In this document: piece after piece, positions 28,508 through 36,912 of the stretch
Layout: the number at the start of each line of letters is the position of its first letter
How positions within the stretch are numbered: position 1 is the stretch's first letter
NCBI GenBank assembly: GCA_963848675.1
Contig: CAWKEY010000031.1
Location: 62,001-126,000 of the forward strand
DNA: 64,000 bases
Source of the DNA: CAWKEY01 sp963848675
Lineage (GTDB): Bacteria; Pseudomonadota; Gammaproteobacteria; Methylococcales; Methylomonadaceae
Direction: 5' to 3'
Program-made: the position numbers and the translations under genes
Notes under the pieces: model-generated
The model's input: the letters and a program-made list of their open reading frames with translations, nothing else
Database searches by the model: none
What the model was told of the DNA's origin: nothing

Positions 28508-29677
28508 ATGCAAGACCTCCCGGTTGTGCGCCAAATCATTGTCGAAGCCATAGGCCCCACCATCGACATCATTCGCGAAGCGCGCCGGATGATCATTCCG
28601 ATTTCTCCGATCGACCTATGGCTGGAGCGGCAGTCGAAGAGCATTGAAACCGGTGCCCGCATGTTGGCTGGCGTCGGTACCCCTGTGTTTTTTGAGCATT
28701 CGCGCCAGGTCTACGGCGAACCAACCGAGCCTTTGCGCTTCATTCCCGCCACCCCGCTGGAACTCGCGCAGAGTGTTCAAGACGTCATCGACCAGCTCGC
28801 CCGCATTGATCTGGGTGTTGCACCATCCGCGCATCTTTCCGCCGAAGAGGTTGCGGAGGAGATCCAGGCGGCGGTGAGCTTACATTTCGGGGAAGATGCG
28901 CCCAAGGTGGCACTGGTCGATACCCTGTCCGCTAATGCCCTTGCCACGGCAGACCGGATTCGTATCCGGCGCGATGCCCGCTTCACCGATAGGGATGCGG
29001 CGCAGCTGCTGAACCATGAGGCTTATATCCATGTGGCCACATCGCTGAATGGCCGTTTTCAAACCGACCTGCCGATTCTCGGGGCAGGGCATCCCAGTAC
29101 CACCCGCACTCAGGAGGGTCTTGCGGTGTTCGCGGAAATCACCAGCGGCACCATGGAACTGGATCGTCTGCGCCGGCTCGCAGACCGTGTGTTTGCTATC
29201 CAGATGGCAATCGAAGGCGCGGACTTCCTGCAAGTGTATGGCTATTTTCTTGAACGCACCGGCAATCCTGATCAGTCTTTCGAAAATGCCCGGCGTGTGT
29301 TCCGGGGCGGAGTGATCACCGGCGGGGCGCCCTTCACGAAGGATGTCGTGTATCTTTTCGGTCTGTTGCAGGTGAGCAGTGTGATTCGTGCGATTTTCTC
29401 TGCAGGACGATCCGACTGCTTGCGACTGTTGTTCTGTGGCAAGCTGGAAGCTCAGGACATTCCGGCACTGTGCGAGCTGGCCGCCATGGGGCTCTGTAAG
29501 CCTGCCCGTTACCTGCCGCCATGGGCGAGTGACCTGCGTTCCTTGTTGGCTTCACTCGCTTACTCCACGTTCATGAACAAAATCGACCATACACCGATGA
29601 CGGCTGTGGTCGAGAAACTCCTGGAAACCGCACCCATTGTCGAGTTTCCGGTCGAAAGTAAAAACCCACATTCTTAG
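28508..29677 (+). CDS. QEGLA-motif (DUF1704) putative metallopeptidase
   Basis: The 389-residue protein has the DUF1704 marks: a zinc-peptidase-like helix NHEAYIH (His170, Glu171, His175) and, 27 residues on, the QEGLA motif (202-206) with Glu203 as a likely third ligand. Bacterial members are annotated as flavohemoglobin expression-modulating proteins; the eukaryotic relative MATCAP is a tubulin carboxypeptidase of the same fold (family knowledge). Bacterial substrate is unknown. The ATG at 28508 has GGTGA at good spacing; the frame extends a little upstream to a TTG at 28487. No signal peptide, so cytoplasmic. It is transcribed divergently from cti. Confidence 0.8.
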   Translation: MQDLPVVRQIIVEAIGPTIDIIREARRMIIPISPIDLWLERQSKSIETGARMLAGVGTPVFFEHSRQVYGEPTEPLRFIPATPLELAQSVQDVIDQLARIDLGVAPSAHLSAEEVAEEIQAAVSLHFGEDAPKVALVDTLSANALATADRIRIRRDARFTDRDAAQLLNHEAYIHVATSLNGRFQTDLPILGAGHPSTTRTQEGLAVFAEITSGTMELDRLRRLADRVFAIQMAIEGADFLQVYGYFLERTGNPDQSFENARRVFRGGVITGGAPFTKDVVYLFGLLQVSSVIRAIFSAGRSDCLRLLFCGKLEAQDIPALCELAAMGLCKPARYLPPWASDLRSLLASLAYSTFMNKIDHTPMTAVVEKLLETAPIVEFPVESKNPHS

Positions 29678-29743
29678 CCAAGATGACTAGCGAACGGGTT
29701 ATCAATCTGTATGATGTCATGGACTCGGCCAATGTCCGCTTGA

Positions 29744-30712
29744 TTACTCAGCGGCCTGAACCGGCTCCCAAGTTGAATCGGGGTTGTACTCCTTAATCTT
29801 TGCAGCAAGTTCGGCGGTTTTGGAGCCCAAGTCCTTTTGATAAACCTTACCCTGATGATTGACGACGAACGTCATGATACCGGATGAGCCATATTGGGCG
29901 GGAAAGGCAACCAAGGCGAAGCCGGCAATCATGTTGCCGTTAATGATATAGTCATATTTGCCACCAGGAACGCTGCCACCCTGCCGGGTCAGAATGCGGT
30001 AGTAATAGCCATGGTAGGGCCAAGGCTTTTCGGTTGCGCCTTTGGCCTTATAACCCCCGGCTCTTGCTTCGGCAATCAGCGGCCCGAGCGGGCTTTGCGG
30101 CTGCCCCTCTTCCGCTTCCCAAATCAGGCCGTCAAACTTGCCAGGCTCACTCTGCAATTTTTGCGCGTATTCAAAAACACCGTCACCGTCCCTGTCTGAA
30201 TTGGCATAATCGAACTGGGCTTCCACGTAACCACGAATCGCGGCAAGCGCGTTAAGCTCGTTGCGGCCGATGCGTCGATTGATGATTTCCTGGCGCCCCT
30301 GTTCGGTATCGAAACGCCAGCTATTGCCATTTTTCACCAGAGGGATGGGAAACGGCCAATCTGTGTTGCCGACATGCACGATGGTCCGGTCCTCGCCGAT
30401 CTTCTCTACAGCCATTTTTTCCTGCGCCAGGGTGACGAAGTTCGAACGGTTATTCTTGTCTTCGACGTCATCTCCGGAGGATAGGAGCTCTGCGTCGTGG
30501 CTGCCGAATACGGCGATGATCTGATTGCGGTCATCACTGCGCGCCGCTTCCAGTAACGCCTTGGCCGCATCATCCGGGCTTGGGAAGTCTTGAGCTTCGA
30601 CGGTTTTGGCATCCGCCGGGGCAGTCGGCGCAGGACTTGGAGGTGCCGCGTGAGCGAATAAGGGAGCTGAAATCAGTGCCGCCAGAAGGATGTGTTTTGT
30701 TTCGCGATACAT
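29744..30712 (-). CDS. DUF2950 family secreted protein
   Basis: A 322-residue protein with a cleavable signal peptide (LLAALISAPLFAHAA) followed by a proline-rich linker and the DUF2950 domain: ARSDDRNQIIAVFG, FDYANSDRDGDGVFEYAQKL and PWPYHGYYYRILTRQG. The DSDRDGDG-like loop looks like a calcium-binding turn. The ATG at 30710-30712 follows TGAGG at normal spacing; the open frame upstream to 30820 is not used. It lies 135 bases behind the DUF3300 gene on the same strand, a pairing found in many genomes. It probably acts in the periplasm; function unknown. Confidence 0.85.
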   Translation of the reverse strand: MYRETKHILLAALISAPLFAHAAPPSPAPTAPADAKTVEAQDFPSPDDAAKALLEAARSDDRNQIIAVFGSHDAELLSSGDDVEDKNNRSNFVTLAQEKMAVEKIGEDRTIVHVGNTDWPFPIPLVKNGNSWRFDTEQGRQEIINRRIGRNELNALAAIRGYVEAQFDYANSDRDGDGVFEYAQKLQSEPGKFDGLIWEAEEGQPQSPLGPLIAEARAGGYKAKGATEKPWPYHGYYYRILTRQGGSVPGGKYDYIINGNMIAGFALVAFPAQYGSSGIMTFVVNHQGKVYQKDLGSKTAELAAKIKEYNPDSTWEPVQAAE

Positions 30713-30847
30713 TATGAAAACCTCAGTCTTGACTGCTTGATTAAAATGGATGGAGGTCAGCATAGAACCGCGCAAGGAGCGATTCCGTAAGCTTTCCAGG
30801 CGTACCAAAGTTGGCCGCATAGTTTTCAGGGTTGTTGAATTTTTCCA

Positions 30848-32707
30848 TCATCGACGTCGATCTCCGCCACCGCTACCGCCACCTCCTGAAGCGCGAACAT
30901 GTCCGGCACTGGCCGAACGTTGCACGCTAGAGGCGCCTCGCTGGCTGTAGTTACGGGTGGTACTGGCGTTGCGTGGAGACTCAAACGCATTGGGGCGAGC
31001 CGCCTCGGAACGGCGTTGCGCCGCCATCTGTTGCTGGGCGCGCTCGCGGCCCGCAACTCCTTGGCTGCGCTCTGCTGGGCTAGGCATCTCGGCACGGCGT
31101 TGTGCAATCTGCGGCTGCGTCTTCACTGCCTGCGCTCGAGACTTTTGTGTCTGTGTGCGCTCGCCTCGCTCTCCGCCAGCCGTTTTGCGCGCTTGACTCT
31201 CTCGCGTAGCAGGAAGAGCAGATTGGCGGCTATTCGAGCCGCGCTGGCTCTCCAATCGCGAGGCTTGACCCGAGGTTTTAATCCCTTCCAGCGCATTGTC
31301 CCGAGCTCCCTGCCCAAGCTGACCTTGAATGTCACGCGGCGTCTGCTTGTTCTGTGTCAATTTGGATTGCGCTCCGGGCTTTTGCGCTAGCTGCTGGCGA
31401 ATGTCGGCACTGGAAGGCCGGCGTTCGGCGGGCAAGGCCCTGGCAGCAGGCCGTTGTCCGGCTTCGGAGAATCCCCGCGCTGTAGCCGGGAGCGATTGAG
31501 CTGCGCCGAGCCGCTGTCCGGCCAACGCCGGTTGTTGGGTTCGCCCGAGTCGTTGTTGCACCGCTTCCGGATAGGCCTGTCCCCGACGGTGGCGTTGATC
31601 AGGCTGCCAGCCTGCTGGCCGTTGTGTGGGCCTCAGGTTGTTCTGATTGAAAACGCCGCCACGGTTTCTATTGATTTCGTTGCCGGAAATATTGACGTTC
31701 TTGTTATAGTTGACATTGCCCCGGTCGCCATAATACCCGCCGCCCCCGTGCCAGCAGTTGCCGTTATGGCAGACGCTGTCGCCATAGTAATGACTGACGT
31801 GGTGGTGATCGTCCCAATCATCGTCATCGGCCCATTCCATGATCCCCCAGGTCAGCAGTCCGCCTACCAATGCTCCGGTTGCGAAGTTGCCCCAGGAGTC
31901 ATTGCTTGACGTCGTGGTCGTCGCGGGTGGTGGATAGTAAGCGGGGTAATAGCTGGGCACAGGTGCCGCGGCATTGACGTTAACTACTGTCGAGGCAGGA
32001 TAGCCCGTTGGCGGCGGCGACATTGGCGCTTGGTAAACGACTTCAGGATTATACTGAGGCACGTAAACCGTATCGGATTTGGCTGGTGCAATGGTAATGA
32101 CTTCTTTTTTCAGGACTGCCGGGGTAGCCACAGCACCATCCGCCTGGTCTACTGACACGGTTTGTGCGGTGACCTTCTGTTCCGGGGTATCTTTCAGATA
32201 GCCAGCGTCCATAGCTCGTTTGCGCAGCGTCTGTATCACGGCCATGACTTCGGAAGGTTTGGCCAGGAAAGCGCCGCCCAGTTGTGTGGTCCAGTCCAGA
32301 TGATCATTCATCATCTTGATGACGAGAGGTACACTGACCAGTCGCATGATGCTGGCATCCCAATCTTTGGTGCTCAGTGTTGCAAGATCGGGCTTGGTTT
32401 CAATCCACCTCGCAGCCTGCACGACCTCGAGTGGATAGGTCGAGGCCACCAGCAATTCTGCCAGCAGCGGATCCGGATACAGGGCAATGGGTGCCACCAG
32501 GGATTCAATATCCGTCAACGGTTTAGCTGGGGCCACGGATACCGGTTGAGCCGTCGTGGATTCCGTTGCCGCGGCCGGCGGCGCCTTGCTGGCCTGCTGT
32601 TCGTCCCTATTGCATCCAACCGGCAACAGCGCCAATAAGATTAGCACCGCTCGATATACATTGGTGCTGCGGGAATAGCGATCAAGGGGTGATTTGGAAT
32701 GAGTCAT
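30848..32707 (-). CDS. DUF3300 family lipoprotein
   Basis: A 619-residue protein with a lipobox (LLPVGC) after a basic N-terminus. The DUF3300 domain is in the first third: LVAPIALYPDPLLAELLVAS, VVQAARWIETKP and YVPQYNPEVVY. A glycine/proline/asparagine-rich middle with WADDDDWDDHHHVSHYYGD and NVNYNKNVNISGNEINRNRG follows, then a long Gln/Arg/Ala-rich low-complexity tail. The His/Asp cluster might bind metal. The start ATG at 32705-32707 replaces a longer non-coding extension. It forms a unit with the downstream DUF2950 gene. Role unknown, envelope location likely. Confidence 0.85.
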   Translation of the reverse strand: MTHSKSPLDRYSRSTNVYRAVLILLALLPVGCNRDEQQASKAPPAAATESTTAQPVSVAPAKPLTDIESLVAPIALYPDPLLAELLVASTYPLEVVQAARWIETKPDLATLSTKDWDASIMRLVSVPLVIKMMNDHLDWTTQLGGAFLAKPSEVMAVIQTLRKRAMDAGYLKDTPEQKVTAQTVSVDQADGAVATPAVLKKEVITIAPAKSDTVYVPQYNPEVVYQAPMSPPPTGYPASTVVNVNAAAPVPSYYPAYYPPPATTTTSSNDSWGNFATGALVGGLLTWGIMEWADDDDWDDHHHVSHYYGDSVCHNGNCWHGGGGYYGDRGNVNYNKNVNISGNEINRNRGGVFNQNNLRPTQRPAGWQPDQRHRRGQAYPEAVQQRLGRTQQPALAGQRLGAAQSLPATARGFSEAGQRPAARALPAERRPSSADIRQQLAQKPGAQSKLTQNKQTPRDIQGQLGQGARDNALEGIKTSGQASRLESQRGSNSRQSALPATRESQARKTAGGERGERTQTQKSRAQAVKTQPQIAQRRAEMPSPAERSQGVAGRERAQQQMAAQRRSEAARPNAFESPRNASTTRNYSQRGASSVQRSASAGHVRASGGGGSGGGDRRR

Positions 32708-32883
32708 TGTTTTTCTCTCAAAACAGGCGGATTTTCGGAGAACGATAACTGAGTTCTGGTAGCGATGATTGTTTCTGTATTCGGCTCGGAAACGATATAA
32801 CTTCCAGCATGTGCTTAATAAGCAGCTTATATTATCTGGATTATAAGAACAAATCACTAGATCGGATAAGAACCAGACAAGTT

Positions 32884-34958
32884 TTAATACTCGGGAAGCT
32901 GAGTGGCCGAAGATGTCGATGATTTAATCTCTCGGGCCTCAAAAACAACAACGCTACGCGCTTGAGCTTTCTGAATATTTCCGTCTACCGCTCGCTGGCG
33001 CACCCGCTCGATAATGTCATCCAGTGACTGCGCCGCAGTATCAAGGGCAAGATGCCATTGTCTTTGCGGAATATCGGGAAGTTGACTTTCAACGTCCTGT
33101 TCGGACATATTCAGAATAATGTGCAGATCTTTCCTCCGTAGCCGTTCTACCGGCGATGGTGAAGGCCAGAACCTGGGCGTCATGGCTGTCCCAGGGCGGT
33201 ACGTCCAAGTGGACGATGCCAGGCAATATCAGGAATGCCGCGTGAAGATTCTGGCTGGCCGGTAAAAAAGCGTGAACGGCTTAAACAGGGATGACGCTGA
33301 CGAAAGGCTATTAGCTCCCGCACGAAGCGAACCATTGCATGATTGGTCTCGGCCAATCTCCAGTCTAACCAGGAAATCTCATTGTTCTGGCACCAGGCGT
33401 TGTTGTTGCCCTGCGTATGCAGAAATTCATCTCCCGCGAGAAACATCGGCACGCCTTGACTCAGAAACAGGATTACCATGAAGTTGCGTGCTTGCCGGTG
33501 CCGCAGTGCCAATACCTTGGGATCGGAAGTCTCGCCCTCGATGCCGCAATTCCAGCTCAGGTTTTGGTCGGTGCCGTCGCGATTGTTCTCGCCGTTGGCC
33601 ACGTTGTATTTGTGATTGTAGCTGACCAGATCCCAGAGCGTGAACCCGTCATGACAGGTGATAAAATTAATGCTGTTGGCCGGTAAGCGATGTTCGTCGG
33701 CGTAAAGATCGCTGCTGCCCGCCAGACAAGTTGCGACTTCGTCGACCAAGCCGCGATCGCCACGAATGAAGCGCCTGATGACATCGCGATAGCGGCCATT
33801 CCACTCCGACCAGCGAGTTCCGGGAAAGGAACCCACCTGGTACAGGCCGGCCGCATCCCACGCCTCGGCGATAATGGGTGTCTGGGTGGGGGCGTATGAT
33901 AACTCGATACTCCAGGGTAATGACGGGTTGGCCAGCACCGCCCCATCCTCGCCCCTCGTAAACACGCTGGCAAGATCAAAACGAAAGCCGTCCACGCGCA
34001 TCGTTCTAACCCAGTATTCCAGGCAATAGACGAGGAAATGCGTTATCAGTGGATGATTGCAGTTGATGGTATTCCCGCAGCATGTGTAGTCGCGGTAATG
34101 CTAGCCGTCGTGATGATAGAAGATGTCGCCCACCAGCGCCTTGAAATGAATCGTTGGCCCGTCCGCGCCGCCTTCGCTGGTGTGATTGAAGACCACATCC
34201 CGAATGATGCCCAGTCCGGCCGCGTGTAGCGCCTCCACGAGATTCTGGAATTCGCGTACCGGCGCCGGTGTCGCGCAGTAATCTGGATGCGGTGCGTAAA
34301 ATCCATAGGGACTGTAACCCCAATAATTTGTATGTCCCAAAGCAGCCACCCCTTCAGGCACGTCCCGTTCGTCGAAAGCCATGACGGGTAGCAGTTCGAC
34401 ATGCGTGATGCCGAGTTCTTTAAGATAGGGGATTTTCTCGATCAAGCCGGCGAACGTGCCCGGATGTTGCGTACCAGCGGACGGATGCCGCGTGTAGCCG
34501 CCCACATGGACTTCATAAATAACCGCTCCATCCAGCGGCTTTGGCGTGAAAGCCGGCTCATTCCAGTGGTAACCGGTATCGGTTACGATTCCACGCAGTC
34601 CGTTGGCTGAAGAGATTGCCTGACGGCGATCCCAGCCTGTATCGCTCACCGCTCGCGCCCACGGATCGAGCACCTCCCACCAGGAGCCATCGGGCCGCTG
34701 CACACGCCATGTGTAATACGTACCAACAGGCAGTTGCTCGACGAAAACATGCCAGGCAAAAAAAGTCCGCTGCGTATCCGGATCGAGCGCGATCACCTGG
34801 AAGGGTTCAGTACTGTCCTCCGTTTCGTAGAGCCACAACTCCATATTTTTGGCATCCTGGCTATATACAGAAAAGTTTGTTCCCTCATTATTCCATGATG
34901 CCCCTCCTGGTAGCCGTTCGCCAATTCGGGTTTTATAGCGCGGAGCTGTAATGGTCAT
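32884..34958 (-). pseudogene. glgX: Glycogen debranching enzyme GlgX, broken
   Basis: Intact GlgX hydrolyses alpha-1,6 branches of phosphorylase-limit glycogen. Reading from ATG 34958, the CBM48 domain (RIGERLPGGASWNNEGTNFS) and GH13 start (IYEVHVGGYTRHPS, DVVFNHTSEGG) are intact up to YHHDG, where a TAG (34101-34103) interrupts the same frame. The frame continues open through the nucleophile block VDGFRFDLASVF, the acid in IIAEAWDA, and ITCHDGFTLWDL to about 33205. There one base shifts the frame (DVPPWDSHDAQVLAFTIAG is in another frame) and a second shift near 33150 leads to DLHIILNMSEQ and the C-terminus at 32884. One nonsense and two frameshift lesions mean no full-length enzyme. Confidence 0.85.
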
Positions 34959-34964
34959 GCTTGA

Positions 34965-36158
34965 TTACCATCCAAACACACTTGTCTTAAGGTGTGCTGG
35001 GCGATCATCAGGTTTTCGTCGGTAGGCACAACCCATGCAGAGACTTTGGAATGCAGGCTTTGAAATACAGATAGCAGCGGCGGTATTGGCGGAGTCGTCA
35101 AGATCAAGCCCCAGCCACGCTGCCTGTCGGCAGACTTTCGCACGAATCACGGCAGAATGCTCACCAATGCCGGCGGTAAATATCAGCGCTTCAAGGCCGC
35201 CGAGCGCTGCGGCCAGTGAGCCTATTTCACGTCCGGCGCGATACACGAACAAACCAATCGCTTCTTGTGCACGTGGGTCGTCGCTGGCAAGCAGCGTACG
35301 CATGTCATTGGAAATGCCGGAAACCCCCAGCAGACCGGATTGATGGTAAAGCAGCTGCTCCAGAGCGTGTTTATCCATGCCGTGACGGTCCATCAGATAA
35401 AGCAACACACCGGGGTCGATGCTGCCGCAACGGGTGCCCATGACCAGGCCATCGAGCGGAGAGAACCCCATCGTAGTGGCGATGCTGCGCCGGTTATGTA
35501 GTGCGCACAGGCTGGCGCCGTTCCCCAGGTGGGCGACGATGATGCGCGCGTCCGCAAGTGTGGGCTCAACTGCAGGCAAAACGGAGGCGATGTATTCATA
35601 GGACAAACCGTGAAATCCGTAATGCTGCACACCTTCCTCGGCAAAACGCCGGGGTATGGCGAAGCGTTGCGCGACATCTGGCTGTGTTCGGTGAAACGCC
35701 GTATCAAAACAGGCCACTTGCGGTAACGACGGCATGGTTTCCAGAAGTGCGCGGATAGTCGCGAGGTTATGCGGCTGATGCAGAGGCGCCAAGGGGATCA
35801 GGGTATCCAGCTCTGCCAGAACTGTCGCATTAATCAGGACGGGCTCTGAATAGTGCTGTCCGCCGTGAACGACGCGATGCCCCACCGCCAGCAATGTTCC
35901 ATTTGCGAAATAGTCTTTGAGCCAGGCGCGGATTATAGTGATGGCACCCATGTGATTCCGGGCTTCTTCAACAGTAAGTTCGCGATCGACCAAAACGTCA
36001 TCAGAGGATTTCTTTACCATGAAGCGCGGATGGCTGCCGATGCCTTCAATTTGTCCGGCAGCATCCGCAACAAGCTCTTCAGATGAGGAATCCTTTTGGT
36101 AAATAGCGAACTTGATGCTCGATGATCCGGCATTGATGACAAGCAAGTATTTATTCAT
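34965..36158 (-). CDS. ackA: Acetate kinase with frameshifted C-terminus
   Basis: Interconverts acetyl phosphate plus ADP and acetate plus ATP. The N-terminal signature VINAGSSSIKFAIY, GHRVVHGG, CFDTAFH and the nucleotide motifs AHLGNGASLC and FTAGIGEHSA are present. The last about 25 residues (SLCMGCAYRRKPDDRP...) are not family-like; one base near 35058 must be removed to give SKVSAWVVPTDENLMIAQHT, the expected C-terminus, which would stop at 34955-34957 and overlap the glgX ATG as ATGA. Whether the shift is real or a sequencing error cannot be told; if real, the C-terminal helix of the second domain is replaced and activity is doubtful. It lies between a phosphatase gene and glgX. Confidence 0.85.
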   Translation of the reverse strand: MNKYLLVINAGSSSIKFAIYQKDSSSEELVADAAGQIEGIGSHPRFMVKKSSDDVLVDRELTVEEARNHMGAITIIRAWLKDYFANGTLLAVGHRVVHGGQHYSEPVLINATVLAELDTLIPLAPLHQPHNLATIRALLETMPSLPQVACFDTAFHRTQPDVAQRFAIPRRFAEEGVQHYGFHGLSYEYIASVLPAVEPTLADARIIVAHLGNGASLCALHNRRSIATTMGFSPLDGLVMGTRCGSIDPGVLLYLMDRHGMDKHALEQLLYHQSGLLGVSGISNDMRTLLASDDPRAQEAIGLFVYRAGREIGSLAAALGGLEALIFTAGIGEHSAVIRAKVCRQAAWLGLDLDDSANTAAAICISKPAFQSLCMGCAYRRKPDDRPAHLKTSVFGW

Positions 36159-36272
36159 GGGGCAGAATTAAGTCGATATTGATTTGCTCGGTGTCTTGGT
36201 ATCGAAGTGCATAGGACTGCTTATCGCTCACGGATTTCATCTTTTGCTATGTAAACCCAAGTCTTGTGAACA

Positions 36273-36911
36273 TCAAGTCCCCGAGCGTTTGCGTAAATAC
36301 TCAGGCATATAGCCGCGGTCACCCAAAACTTCCAGCATCGGCCCATAGGTGCCAAACTTGACGATGCTAACGGAGGCTGCCATGGCATTGATGCGATCCC
36401 GGTAGCGGCCGACGTCGATACCCAGCAAGCTACAGAGAATGATACGAATTGTGGCCTTATGGGATACTACCAGCACGTTGCCGTCCTTGTGCGAGGACTC
36501 GATTTCTGTGATGACAGGGAGGGCGCGAGCCGCTATCTGAATGGCCGTTTCGCCATTGGTTGGCGGATTCCAGGCCGGATCGGTCTGCCAGCGTATGAAG
36601 TCATGTTCGAAGTGCTGCCGGACATAGTCCAGCTCACGATCCTCCCACGCGCCGTAACCGATTTCCCGGAGTCCATCCCTCTTTTGCATGGGTAGACCCA
36701 CTGCATCGCACAAAGGCTGCGCCGTTGCGATCGCTCTTTTCATGGGGCTGACGTAGACATCAGTCCAGGGTATTGAGCGATAGGCATCGCCGAAAGCCTG
36801 GGCCATTTGGTGTCCTTCCGCTGTCAGTTCGGCATCCAGCGCTCCACAATAAGCACCCCGTTGGCTGTACGCTGTCTCACCATGGCGAAGCAGATAAATT
36901 TTCAAGCTCAT
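36273..36911 (-). CDS. Histidine phosphatase family protein (phosphoglycerate mutase-like)
   Basis: A 212-residue protein with RHGET at residues 9-13 (His10 is the phosphorylated nucleophile), the acid loop GLREIGYGAWEDREL with catalytic Glu, and the second His in VLVVSHKATIRIIL. It could be a phosphoglycerate mutase (GpmB type) or a sugar-phosphate phosphatase; sequence alone does not decide. Its place between glgP and ackA in a glycogen-phosphoketolase cluster fits either a glycolytic or a sugar-phosphate role. The ATG at 36911 lies one base after the glgP stop; the longer start at 36929 inside glgP has no ribosome binding site. Confidence 0.85.
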   Translation of the reverse strand: MSLKIYLLRHGETAYSQRGAYCGALDAELTAEGHQMAQAFGDAYRSIPWTDVYVSPMKRAIATAQPLCDAVGLPMQKRDGLREIGYGAWEDRELDYVRQHFEHDFIRWQTDPAWNPPTNGETAIQIAARALPVITEIESSHKDGNVLVVSHKATIRIILCSLLGIDVGRYRDRINAMAASVSIVKFGTYGPMLEVLGDRGYMPEYLRKRSGT

Positions 36912-36912
36912 G

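Noticed and set aside
29685..29795. 36-codon plus-strand frame behind the QEGLA gene
   Set aside because: Overlaps the end of the DUF2950 gene on the other strand, has no family similarity and no clear ribosome binding site.
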